From Jonesiaceae bacterium BS-20 (GTDB lineage Bacteria > Actinomycetota > Actinomycetes > Actinomycetales > Cellulomonadaceae), in NCBI GenBank assembly GCA_039995105.1, contig CP146203.1, positions 1,302,001 to 1,366,000 of the forward strand: a stretch of 64,000 nucleotides of DNA, given 5' to 3'. Positions 55,788-64,000 of this stretch are shown piece by piece; within the stretch, counting starts at the first letter, position 1; the number at the start of each line of letters is the position of its first letter. Position numbers and translations under genes: made by a program. The notes beneath the pieces were generated by a model that was not told where the DNA came from, did not search any database, and was given only the letters and a program-made list of their open reading frames with translations.

Positions 55788-57013
55788 AACAACTTCCTCT
55801 CATTGAGCCGCAGTGGGCGCACGCCCATCATGCCGCGTTTTTAAGTGCACTTCCCGTTTCCGAGGAGCAAATCGGTTTGGACCAGGCGGTGGGCCGCGTG
55901 CTTGCGCACCCGGTCACCTCACTGACGGACCTGCCCAGAGACGTTACCTCCGCGATGGATGGTTACGCCGTGTCCACGCCGTCTGGTCCCTGGCCCATCG
56001 TTGGCTCGTCCCTAGCAGGTCACCCCATGTCTGGGGCGCTAGAACCGGGCACCTGCGCGGTCATTGCAACCGGAGCGGTTGTACCCGATGGAACGTTTGG
56101 TGTGGTCCGCCATGAGTTTACCGACGTTTCCGAGACCGATAGTCGGTCTTTGGTCACGTTGAACTCGGATAATCGTGGTGAGCCATTCGCCAATAGCCAT
56201 GTGCGGCCAGCCGGTGCCGAGGCATTAGCCGGTGAGACGCTCATTGCGGCCGGTACCTTGTTGACGCCTGCCCACGTGGGATTGGCTGCCGTTTCCGGCA
56301 ACGACATCGTTTCGGTGCGCCGTCCGGTGACCGCCGCAATCTTGATCATGGGCGACGAGGTCAGCCATACTGGCCTGCCCCAAGTGGGACAGATTCGCGA
56401 TGCCTTTGCTCCGCAGTTCCCGCAATACGCAAGCATGTTGGGGCTTACGGTTGTTGAGACACGTTTTATTGCCGATACGCTCGAGAGTGCGGTTGACGCT
56501 ATTGCTAGCGCTGACGTAGACGTGGTTATCACGACCGGCGGAACAGCTGCCGGCCCAGCGGACTTTTTACATCGAGCGCTTGCCCAATTACACGGGCAGC
56601 TGATCATCGACATGATCGCGATGCGTCCGGGCCACCCAAACTTGCTGGCCCGTTTGGGTGAGAACAAGTTCTTAGTGGGGCTGCCCGGCAATCCGTTGTC
56701 GGCCTCCCTCGGTGGGATGCTGACTCTTACCCGTCCCCTCGTGCGTGGTCTTTTGGGACGGCCCAACATCGCCTTGGGAACCGTGCGCACCTCTCAGGAT
56801 GTTTCAGCACCAGCGGCCGATTCCCGTCTAGTTCCGTACACCCTGAGCCAAACTGACCAGGGACCGGTGGCGACCGAAAACAAGTGGCTTAACTCGGCAA
56901 TGTTGCGCGGCTTTGCTACCGCTCACGGCGTCATGGTGGTCCCACCCGGTGGCGCTGTAGCCGGACAAGAGGTCGTAGACCTTCCCCTAGCTTGGCCCAC
57001 GCCAGACTTCTAA
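55781..57013 (+). CDS. moeA: Molybdopterin molybdenumtransferase
   Basis: About 410 residues from GTG 55781 (VTQQLPLIEPQWAHAHH), with GCAGGATGG upstream. MoeA features are SAMDGYAV, RPAGAEALAGETLIAAGTLLTPAHVGLAAVSG, and VVITTGGTAAGPADFLHRAL, with LVGLPGNPLSASLGGMLTL near the active site. It inserts molybdate into adenylated molybdopterin. Its 5' end overlaps the divergent moaC-moaB gene, and it converges with narI. Confidence 0.94.
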   Translation: MTQQLPLIEPQWAHAHHAAFLSALPVSEEQIGLDQAVGRVLAHPVTSLTDLPRDVTSAMDGYAVSTPSGPWPIVGSSLAGHPMSGALEPGTCAVIATGAVVPDGTFGVVRHEFTDVSETDSRSLVTLNSDNRGEPFANSHVRPAGAEALAGETLIAAGTLLTPAHVGLAAVSGNDIVSVRRPVTAAILIMGDEVSHTGLPQVGQIRDAFAPQFPQYASMLGLTVVETRFIADTLESAVDAIASADVDVVITTGGTAAGPADFLHRALAQLHGQLIIDMIAMRPGHPNLLARLGENKFLVGLPGNPLSASLGGMLTLTRPLVRGLLGRPNIALGTVRTSQDVSAPAADSRLVPYTLSQTDQGPVATENKWLNSAMLRGFATAHGVMVVPPGGAVAGQEVVDLPLAWPTPDF

Positions 57014-57046
57014 ATACCTGGGTCAGATTCTTGCCGTTACCGGCAC

Positions 57047-57082
57047 AAATTGCGGGGCTGCCAGATAGCGGCCCCGCAATTT
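57047..57082. terminator. Bidirectional terminator between moeA and narI
   Basis: AAATTGCGGGGC and GCCCCGCAATTT form a 12-bp perfect stem with a 12-nt loop; the AT-rich outer ends give U-tracts on both strands. It separates converging transcripts. Confidence 0.88.
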
Positions 57083-57131
57083 ACCCATTGCCAAATGCAA
57101 CTCGTTCGTTACCTTGAAATTTGGATCGCTC

Positions 57132-57860
57132 TTAACGCTTGAGGTTCTTGATCCGCTCTTCATGGTTTGGGGCCAGGTCCGGCGCGTGCTTGCGGCGATA
57201 CACAATGTAAGGCCGCGCAAGGTAAGCAACCGGAACTGACCACACGTGCACTAACCGGGTAAACGGCCACACCGCGAGAATCAAGATTCCCACAATGGCG
57301 TGCAACTGGAACAGGAACGGAGCTTGCAACATGAGCGTTGGATCCGGGCTGAAGTAGAAAATCTGACGGAACCAAATTGACACCGAGCCACGGTACTCAA
57401 AGCCGGCACCGAAAATGTTGATCGAGATTGTCTGCCACATTCCAATGAAGATCGCCGCGGACAGCAGGAAGTACATGACGTAATCCCAGCCGGTGTTGTA
57501 CACCTTGACCCGGTCAGAGTAGATGAACCGGCGCACCAGCAAGATGACCAAGCCGGCGGTCAGTGCGACACCGGCAATCGACCCAACTGACACCGCCATG
57601 TTGTGGTAAAAGTGGTCGGAAATCCCAATGGCTCGTGTCCATTCGCGTGGAATCAGCAAGCCACCGATGTGTCCGAGGATCACAAACAGCGCACCGAAGT
57701 GAAACAGCGGTGATCCCCATGCCAGCCACTTGGATTCCATGAGCTGACTTGTCCGGGTGGTCCACCCAAATTGGTCATGCTTGTAGCGCCAAATATGGCC
57801 CACCACAAAAACACTGAGGCAGATGTACGGAAAGATAACAAAGAAAAAGTTAGCCCACAC
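57132..57860 (-). CDS. narI: Respiratory nitrate reductase gamma subunit
   Basis: 242 residues with about five membrane helices (FFFVIFPYICLSVFVVGHIWRY, FGALFVILGHIGGLLIP, GVALTAGLVILLVRRF...). Histidines in GHIWR, GHIG and FQLHAIVG and RLVHVW are candidates for the heme b ligands. It takes electrons from quinol to NarGH. It is 4 nt after narJ, the last gene of narGHJI. Confidence 0.95.
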   Translation of the reverse strand: MWANFFFVIFPYICLSVFVVGHIWRYKHDQFGWTTRTSQLMESKWLAWGSPLFHFGALFVILGHIGGLLIPREWTRAIGISDHFYHNMAVSVGSIAGVALTAGLVILLVRRFIYSDRVKVYNTGWDYVMYFLLSAAIFIGMWQTISINIFGAGFEYRGSVSIWFRQIFYFSPDPTLMLQAPFLFQLHAIVGILILAVWPFTRLVHVWSVPVAYLARPYIVYRRKHAPDLAPNHEERIKNLKR

Positions 57861-57864
57861 AGCT

Positions 57865-58653
57865 CTATCCCTTCGACGAACAGGTTACTTCGGGCGGACC
57901 AAAGGGGACGTTGGGTCCCCCAGGCAAGGTAGCTCCGTAGGGAGCCAAGGGGGAATCAAGTCCGGCTGTGTCCGTTGGTGGACCCGTCCGAGCTAGTTCG
58001 TTAATTGCAACCATCTGGCGTTCGGTGACCGGCCCCAAAATATCGGTAACCGCCTTGAGGATTTCTGCGTAGAACGTCTTGCGGGCATCGAGTGCCTTGA
58101 CAATAAGTTCAATACCGTTGCGGTGGGTCCGCAATAGTCCCTCGCCGGCCCCCGTCCCGGTGTAGGCAGCAAATTCGAGCACCATGGGTAGGTAATCCGG
58201 GAGCTCATTTTCTTGGGGAGTAAACCCGTAGGCTCGGTATCGTTGCTTGAGCGTCAACAGAGCCATTCCGCGCTGGCGGGTATCCCCGTGCAGGTAGTAG
58301 CTCAAAAACAAGGAGCACTTGCGGCGCAGGTCAAAGGTTTCAACATAGTGCTTACGCGCATCCATTGGTGTCTGGGCCTTAAACTGGGTCCAAAAACTCC
58401 CCAGGCGACGGGCCGGTGCGCTGTCGGGCAAGTCCGCGATGGCCTGGTCCAACTCGGGCACCATGTTGTAGAACTCTTCGTCCGGGTAGCCAAGCAGGAC
58501 TGCGCTGAGCGCCCAGATATCCGCACGGCCGGGGATCTCGGTGAGCCCCCGGCGCTTAGACCGGCGAAACAACGAAATCGGCACCCTGCGTTTGGGTGGG
58601 GCCGCAGCCCCGGACGCAGCGGGAGTTACGGCTGCGTCCGGACCGGCGGTCAT
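57865..58653 (-). CDS. narJ: Nitrate reductase molybdenum cofactor assembly chaperone
   Basis: 262 residues from ATG 58653 (MTAGPDAAVTP), overlapping narH by 4 nt. An Ala/Pro-rich start is followed by the NarJ domain: DIWALSAVLLGYPDEEFYNMVPELDQAI, YVETFDLRRKCSLFLSYYLHGDTRQRGMALLTLK and ENELPDYLPMVLEFAAYT. It is a cytosolic helper for cofactor insertion into NarG and is not part of the mature enzyme. Confidence 0.94.
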   Translation of the reverse strand: MTAGPDAAVTPAASGAAAPPKRRVPISLFRRSKRRGLTEIPGRADIWALSAVLLGYPDEEFYNMVPELDQAIADLPDSAPARRLGSFWTQFKAQTPMDARKHYVETFDLRRKCSLFLSYYLHGDTRQRGMALLTLKQRYRAYGFTPQENELPDYLPMVLEFAAYTGTGAGEGLLRTHRNGIELIVKALDARKTFYAEILKAVTDILGPVTERQMVAINELARTGPPTDTAGLDSPLAPYGATLPGGPNVPFGPPEVTCSSKG

Positions 58654-60173
58654 GATGGCCTTCTTAGTTGCAGAGTTAACGGCACCTTGCCGCCGCGGGT
58701 GGCCTTGGCGCTCATGCCCGGTCCACCCGGGGCGTCGAGAGAACAACCAGACTCCCACGCCGCCATCTCTGCGGCGCGTTCGGTGTGCGCAACCGGAATG
58801 ACGTAGCGGTCTTCCATCTTGGCGATCGCAAGGAGCCGGTACATCTCCTCGACTTCCTCAGCGGTCATGCCAATCTGGTCCAGCAGTTCCAGGTCCACGT
58901 CTCCCTCAAGGGTTCGAGAGCGCATGTGAGTACGCATCCCTGCGAGGCGCATGAGGACCCCGCGCACAACGTCCACGTCTCCGGCAGAGAACATCGATGC
59001 CAAGTACTCCATGGGGATACGCAGGGAGTCGATCGTGTGGAAGACGTCATCCGCGTCCACGTTGTCGAGTCCAAGCTTGTCAGCCACGTCCAGCACCGGT
59101 GACAGCGGCGGTACGTACCAAACCATTGGCATGGTGCGGTACTCCGGGTGCAGTGGAAGCGCAATCTTGAACTTGTGGATCAGTTTGTAGATTGGTGATT
59201 CTTGAGCCGCCTTGATCCAGTCCTCCTGGATGCCCTCTGCACGTGCGGCCTTGAGTACTTCCGGGTCGAAGGGATCGAGGATGCAGTCGCGTTGGGCATC
59301 GAGCAGATCCTGCTCGTTTTGCACTGAAGCGGCGGCCTCGACGGCATCGGCATCGTAGAAAACAATGCCAATGTAACGTAACCGTCCCACACAGGTTTCA
59401 GCGCAAACGGTTGGTTGACCGGCCTCAATCCGGGGGAAGCAGAAGGTGCACTTCTCCGCCTTACCCGTGTTGTGGTTAATGTAAACCTTCTTGTACGGGC
59501 ACGCCGAGACACACATGCGCCAGCCACGGCACTTGTCTTGGTCCACCAAGACAATGCCATCTTCAACGCGCTTATACATTGCCGATGACGGACAAGCTGA
59601 GACACAGGCCGGGTTGAGGCAGTGCTCGCAGATGCGTGGCAGGTGAAACATGAAGGTTTCTTCGAAGGACATCTTGACCTTCTCAGACATGGTCTTCAGG
59701 TTCGGGTCCAGGTGCGCAATCTCGGGCGAGCCGCCGAGGTCGTCATCCCAGTTCGAACCCCACTCAACCTTCATGTCCTTACCGGTGATGGCGCTCTTGG
59801 GGCGCGCGGTTGGGACATCAGAGCCAGCGGGCGCCGAGACTAAATGATCAAAGTCGTAGGTTGCGGGCTCGTAATAATCGTCCAGTGTAGGCATGTCCGG
59901 GTTGTGGAAGATCGTGGCCAGGCGACGTAGTCGAGATCCGGAGCGTAAGCGCAACTTGCCCTTACGGTCCAGTTCCCAACCGCCCTTCCAGCGTTCTTGA
60001 TCTTCATAACCGCGTGGGTAACCAACGCCGGGTTTGGTCTCAACGTTGTTGAACCAGACGTATTCCACGCCGTCCCGGTTGGTCCAGGTTTGCTTACAGG
60101 TAACAGAACAGGTGTGGCAGCCAATGCATTTATCTAGGTTCATGACCATGGCGACCTGAGACATGACGCGCAT
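58650..60173 (-). CDS. narH: Nitrate reductase beta subunit
   Basis: 507 residues, with the four Fe-S cysteine groups: CIGCHTCSVTCKQTW, CEHCLNPACVSACPSS, CRGWRMCVSACPYKKV (the Trp marks the [3Fe-4S] site) and CTFCFPR...CAETCVGRLRYIG. It wires electrons from NarI to NarG on the cytoplasmic face. It overlaps narG by one base and narJ by four. Confidence 0.97.
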   Translation of the reverse strand: MRVMSQVAMVMNLDKCIGCHTCSVTCKQTWTNRDGVEYVWFNNVETKPGVGYPRGYEDQERWKGGWELDRKGKLRLRSGSRLRRLATIFHNPDMPTLDDYYEPATYDFDHLVSAPAGSDVPTARPKSAITGKDMKVEWGSNWDDDLGGSPEIAHLDPNLKTMSEKVKMSFEETFMFHLPRICEHCLNPACVSACPSSAMYKRVEDGIVLVDQDKCRGWRMCVSACPYKKVYINHNTGKAEKCTFCFPRIEAGQPTVCAETCVGRLRYIGIVFYDADAVEAAASVQNEQDLLDAQRDCILDPFDPEVLKAARAEGIQEDWIKAAQESPIYKLIHKFKIALPLHPEYRTMPMVWYVPPLSPVLDVADKLGLDNVDADDVFHTIDSLRIPMEYLASMFSAGDVDVVRGVLMRLAGMRTHMRSRTLEGDVDLELLDQIGMTAEEVEEMYRLLAIAKMEDRYVIPVAHTERAAEMAAWESGCSLDAPGGPGMSAKATRGGKVPLTLQLRRPS

Positions 60174-63100
60174 CAGTATTCAACCTCCTGGTTTCGTTTG
60201 CGGATAACGGTGAACTCATCGCGTTGGTTCCCCGTTGGGCCGTAGTAGTTAAAGGCGTACGTGAACTGTCCATAGCCACCAAGGAAGTGTGATGGCTTCA
60301 TCATGATCATGGTCAGCGCGTTCTCAATACCGCCGCGCTTACCGGAGGCCTCAGCCTTTGGCACGTCAACGTTGCGGTCCTTGGAGTGGTACATGTAGCA
60401 GGTGCCCTGCGGCATGCGGTGAGACACCACCGCACGGCAGACAATCACACCGTTACGGTTGACAGCTTCGATCCAGTCGTTGTCCTTGACTCCCGCCTCG
60501 TCGGCGTCTTCAACGGACATCCAAATGACCGGCCCACCACGGGACAGACCAAGCATGTAGGGGTTGTCCTGGAACTGGGAGTGCATGGACCACTTGGAGT
60601 GTGGGGTGAGGTAACGAACGGTTACCCCGGTTGAGCCGGGGGTGGTGAACCCTTGGTTACCGTAGTGCCGCGCCATGTCCAACGGAGGCCGGTAGACAGG
60701 TAACTGCTCGCCCAACTCGGTCATCCAGTCATGGTCAACAAAGTAATGCTGACGCCCGGTGACGGTGTGCCACGGCTTTTCGCGTTCCACATTGATGGTG
60801 AACGGTGAGTAGCGGCGGCCGCCCTTCTCAATCCCCGACCATTCCCAGCTGGTATACACCGGCTGCGGCCCGGTCAAGGCATCTGCGTAACGCACCTGAC
60901 GGTCCTCATTTTCCTCACCGAGGTCAATGAGTTTCTTACCAACTCGTCTCTCAAGTGCTTCAAACCCAGCTTTAGACACCGACCCGTTGGTGGTTCCAGA
61001 AAGCGCCAAGATGGCGTCGCAGAACTGGTAGGCGGTGTCGAGGCGTGGCCGGCCCTTGGCAATCCCTTCCTTAACCACTCCGCTTTCCTTCTTCAGGTAT
61101 TCGATCGCCTGCTCGGGAACAACGGTCACCCCCTTGGTAGTGGTTCCAATCGATGAAATGAGCGGCCCGACGGCGCGCATTTTTTCACCAATCTTGGTGA
61201 AGTCTCGCTCGATCGTGACAATCCTTGGCATGGTCACACCAGGAATCGCATCGATTTCTCCCTTAGACCAGTCCTTGACCACACCACCGGGTTGGGCCAT
61301 CTCATCGGCCGTGTCGTGTGCAAGAGGAACCGCTACCACGTCAGTGCGGGTACCTAAGTGAATCTTGGCCAACTCGGAAACCTTGTCCGCCAGACCCAAG
61401 AATGCGTTGTAGTCGGTGCGTGCTTCCCACGGCGGTGTAATTGCCGCGTTGAGGGCGTGGACAAACGGGTGCATATCCGTGGTCGACAGGTCTTGCTTCT
61501 CGTACCAAGTAGCCGCCGGCAACACGATGTCTGCAAACAGCGACGTTGAAGTCATCCGGAAATCGATGTTGGTCAGCAGATCGAGCTTGCCCTCTGGGGC
61601 ATTTTCATGCCACTTGACGTCCTTGGGACGACACTCCGGCGCTGTTTCCGTGGCTCGAACCGCGTTCGAGGCTCCCAGCAGGTGCTTCAGGAAGTACTCG
61701 TTACCCTTAGCTGAGTTACCGATCAGGTTGGCGCGCCACAGGGTGAGCACACGCGGGAAGTTCTGTGGATCGTCCGGATCCTCCATAACAAATTTCAGGT
61801 CACCGCTTTTGAGGTTCTTGACAATGTGATCCGCAACGGTAACACCGGCCGCGTTTGCCTCATCAACAATGTCGAGCGGGTTCTTGTTAAATCCGGGGTG
61901 TGCCGGAGTCCAGCCCAGCCGCTGCGCCTGGATGAGAGAATCCGCGATCGACTTCTTGGCAAACTTTCCAGGACCGGCCGGCGACATGAGTTCGTCAGCC
62001 CCAAAGCCCTCGTAACGCCATTGGCTCGTAGCCATGTACCAGAACGCGGTTCCGGCCATGTGACGTGGTGGACGCTGCCAGTCTAGGGCAAAGGACATGT
62101 GCTGCTGACCGGTTACGGGACGCGCCTTTTCTTGCCCTACGTAATGGGCCCATCCGCCACCGTTGACGCCCTGCGTACCGGCAAGCGTTAGGAGGGTGAT
62201 GAACGTGCGGTAAATAGTGTCTGCGTGGTACCAGTGGTTGACGCCCGCGCCCATGATGATCATGGACTTCCCCTTGGTGACCTCGGCGTTGCGGGCAAAT
62301 TCGCGCGCAATCCGGGCGCACTGCTCTGCGGGAACACCGGTGATGTCGGCCTGCCATGCGGGCGTTCCTACCGATTCGACGTCATCGTAACCGGTTGCCC
62401 AATCCCCCGGCAGACCGTCGCGGCCCACGCCGTAGTTGGCCATGAGCAGGTCAAACACGGTGGTAACAAGTTTACCACCGACAACCATGGTGGGAACTCC
62501 ACGGACCATGATCGAGCCCCCCTCGGTTGGGCCCTCGTCAAAGCGTGGCATGACAACCTCAGCTGTACCTGCGGCAATTCCCTTGTGGGTCACTCCGTAA
62601 AGGGAAGCGATTGGATCATTGTCCTCGAGGTCAAGGTTCCAGCGTCCCTCACCCTCCTCTGTCCAGCGGTCTGCAAGGGTCCCGTTTGGCACCACGGCTT
62701 GATCCGTCCGGGCATCTAGGAAAACAGGACGGAAATCATTGCGCTCCCCGGTGTTACCGCATACGTCAGCCGGGTCTAGGTCAGCTGCGGTCAAGAATTT
62801 ACCCGAGCGGTATTTACCCGGTTGGTCCTCGACTTCTTCGAGCGTAATCAGGAACGGTGAGTCCGTGAACTGCTTGTTGTACGCATCGAAATATGGAACC
62901 TGCCGTTCCTTGTAGAACTCGGTCAGCAGCACGTGGCCCATAGCAAAGGCAAGCGCGCCGTCAGTTCCCGGGGCTGGCGCAAGCCAGTCATCGGCAAATT
63001 TCACGTTGTCCGCGTAGTCCGGGCTTACCGCAACAATCTTGGTGCCCTTGTAGCGTGACTCGGTCATGAAGTGCGCGTCCGGAGTACGAGTGACCGGAAC

Positions 63101-63901
63101 GTTTGAACCCCACATGATGATGTAACTAGAGTTCCACCAGTCGCCGGATTCAGGAACATCCGTTTGGTCACCCCAAATCTGCGGGCTCGCCGGTGGCAGG
63201 TCCGCATACCAGTCATAGAAGCTTAAGAGTGTTCCACCGAGAAGCGACAAGAACCGTGTTCCGACACCAAAACTGGCCATGGACATGGCCGGGATTGGCG
63301 TAAATCCGACACACCGGTCCGGGCCGTAGTTCTTAGTGGTGTACACGTGGGCGGCGGCCATAATCTCAGTAGCCAGATCCCAGTCCGCCCGGACCAAACC
63401 ACCGGTTCCTCGAGCAGACTTGTACAGCGTGGCCTTGAGCGGGCTCTCAACGATCGAGGCCCAAGCCGCAACCGGGTCCCCCAACTCGCAGCGCGCCTCG
63501 AGGTACATGTCCAGCAGAACGCCACGAATGTACGGGTATTTCACACGTGAGGGTGAGTACGTGTACCAGGAGAAGGTCGCACCACGGGGGCACCCGCGTG
63601 GCTCATACTCGGGGCTGTCCGGGCCGGTGGTTGGATAATCCAACCCCTGGTGTTCCCAAGTAATCAACCCATCCTTAACGTAAACGTCCCAAGCGCACGA
63701 GCCGGTGCAGTTCACGCCGTGCGTAGATCTAACTACTTTGTCATGCGACCACCGGTCGCGGTAAAACTCATCCCAGTCTGATGGGTTAGTCTCAACGAAA
63801 GCGTGGGAATTATCAAACACTTCCGTGCCCGGAAAGAGACTCCGGGTGTTCAAAAGCTTCTTTGCTAATGGCGACAATTTTTCATGATCTTGCATTGTCA
63901 T
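60173..63901 (-). CDS. narG: Nitrate reductase alpha (catalytic) subunit
   Basis: 1242 residues, standard for membrane-bound NarG. The N-terminal Fe-S motif begins with His in STHGVNCTGSCAWDVYV, and the Mo-ligand Asp lies in WGDQTDVPESGDWWNSSY. There is no Tat signal, so it is cytoplasmic and membrane-held by NarI. It reduces nitrate to nitrite using bis-MGD. The ATG at 63901 has AAGGAG 7 nt upstream. Confidence 0.98.
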   Translation of the reverse strand: MTMQDHEKLSPLAKKLLNTRSLFPGTEVFDNSHAFVETNPSDWDEFYRDRWSHDKVVRSTHGVNCTGSCAWDVYVKDGLITWEHQGLDYPTTGPDSPEYEPRGCPRGATFSWYTYSPSRVKYPYIRGVLLDMYLEARCELGDPVAAWASIVESPLKATLYKSARGTGGLVRADWDLATEIMAAAHVYTTKNYGPDRCVGFTPIPAMSMASFGVGTRFLSLLGGTLLSFYDWYADLPPASPQIWGDQTDVPESGDWWNSSYIIMWGSNVPVTRTPDAHFMTESRYKGTKIVAVSPDYADNVKFADDWLAPAPGTDGALAFAMGHVLLTEFYKERQVPYFDAYNKQFTDSPFLITLEEVEDQPGKYRSGKFLTAADLDPADVCGNTGERNDFRPVFLDARTDQAVVPNGTLADRWTEEGEGRWNLDLEDNDPIASLYGVTHKGIAAGTAEVVMPRFDEGPTEGGSIMVRGVPTMVVGGKLVTTVFDLLMANYGVGRDGLPGDWATGYDDVESVGTPAWQADITGVPAEQCARIAREFARNAEVTKGKSMIIMGAGVNHWYHADTIYRTFITLLTLAGTQGVNGGGWAHYVGQEKARPVTGQQHMSFALDWQRPPRHMAGTAFWYMATSQWRYEGFGADELMSPAGPGKFAKKSIADSLIQAQRLGWTPAHPGFNKNPLDIVDEANAAGVTVADHIVKNLKSGDLKFVMEDPDDPQNFPRVLTLWRANLIGNSAKGNEYFLKHLLGASNAVRATETAPECRPKDVKWHENAPEGKLDLLTNIDFRMTSTSLFADIVLPAATWYEKQDLSTTDMHPFVHALNAAITPPWEARTDYNAFLGLADKVSELAKIHLGTRTDVVAVPLAHDTADEMAQPGGVVKDWSKGEIDAIPGVTMPRIVTIERDFTKIGEKMRAVGPLISSIGTTTKGVTVVPEQAIEYLKKESGVVKEGIAKGRPRLDTAYQFCDAILALSGTTNGSVSKAGFEALERRVGKKLIDLGEENEDRQVRYADALTGPQPVYTSWEWSGIEKGGRRYSPFTINVEREKPWHTVTGRQHYFVDHDWMTELGEQLPVYRPPLDMARHYGNQGFTTPGSTGVTVRYLTPHSKWSMHSQFQDNPYMLGLSRGGPVIWMSVEDADEAGVKDNDWIEAVNRNGVIVCRAVVSHRMPQGTCYMYHSKDRNVDVPKAEASGKRGGIENALTMIMMKPSHFLGGYGQFTYAFNYYGPTGNQRDEFTVIRKRNQEVEY

Positions 63902-64000
63902 TGCGATGCTCCTTTATACAAGGGGGCTGATATAGCGGAGATTTACCTAAAATAGCAGGCATACTAGGTCTTTAGACCCGGTAAGTTATGCGGAGTAAAG
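63902..64000 (-). promoter_or_regulatory. narG upstream region (partial)
   Basis: Only 99 bp are visible. AAGGAG is the ribosome-binding site; TATAAA and GCTATATCA are AT-rich candidates for a promoter, and GGTCTTTAGACC forms a small inverted repeat at about 63970-63981. No FNR/Crp-like TTGAT-N4-ATCAA box was seen. Confidence 0.35.

Noticed and set aside
56020-56790. Open frame of 256 codons opposite moeA
   Set aside because: Antisense to a clear MoeA reading frame; composition typical of shadow frames.
63902-64000. FNR-type box before narG
   Set aside because: No convincing TTGAT-N4-ATCAA sequence in the visible 99 bp.

Overview
The window looks like a chromosomal segment of a facultatively anaerobic, nitrate-respiring actinobacterium of moderate-to-high G+C (probably Micrococcales/Actinomycetales; the genus is not resolved by eye). 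The assignment rests on gene orders typical of Actinobacteria: xerD-parA-scpA-scpB-pseudouridine synthase-cmk-plsC-der, tkt-zwf-opcA-pgl, rapZ-yvcK-whiA followed upstream by uvrA-uvrC, and gap-pgk-tpiA-secG. The eukaryote-like UDP-glucose pyrophosphorylase, the MoeZ-type E1/rhodanese protein and a 13E12-like DUF222/HNH protein point the same way.

Region 1 (1-7755) is an accessory, insertion-sequence-rich island ending against the 3' end of a tRNA-Pro gene. It starts with a CI/Cro-like pair of divergent XRE regulators separated by an ordered array of five TGTTGAC half-sites. An IS3-family element with a GGGAAAA slippery site follows. Next come two nearly identical copies of a second IS3-family element, both carrying the same 32-bp disruption in orfB. 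The rest is a decaying gene split by the first copy, a small membrane protein, a lipoprotein, an IS21-family remnant (intact istB, C-terminal stub of istA) and a 23-codon gene tail.

Region 2 (7756-17998) is core housekeeping, read leftward: tRNA-Pro(GGG), UTP-glucose-1-phosphate uridylyltransferase, der, an acyltransferase, cmk, an RluB-type pseudouridine synthase, scpB/scpA with a ParA-family ATPase, xerD and ctaB. Region 3 (17999-27777) is central carbon metabolism: tkt, zwf, opcA and pgl read rightward (pentose phosphate pathway), meeting secG, tpiA, pgk and gap (lower glycolysis) read leftward. Region 4 (28154-42156) holds whiA, yvcK, rapZ, uvrC, uvrA, a YciI-like protein, a TerC-family membrane protein, a PfkB-type kinase and uvrB.

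Region 5 (42290-64000) is a molybdenum/nitrate module. It contains sulfurylation and activation (moeZ, moaD, moaE), molybdate uptake (modABC), Moco assembly (moaA, a moaC-moaB fusion, moeA, mobA) and the respiratory nitrate reductase operon narGHJI. Together these genes import molybdate, build bis-MGD and deliver it to NarG. The module is interrupted by a DUF222/HNH protein and a two-gene ABC transporter. A recurring peculiarity is short tandem-repeat tracts, both between genes and in frame inside conserved enzymes (ModC, MobA, PfkB kinase, DUF222 protein, ABC permease, MoaC-MoaB linker).
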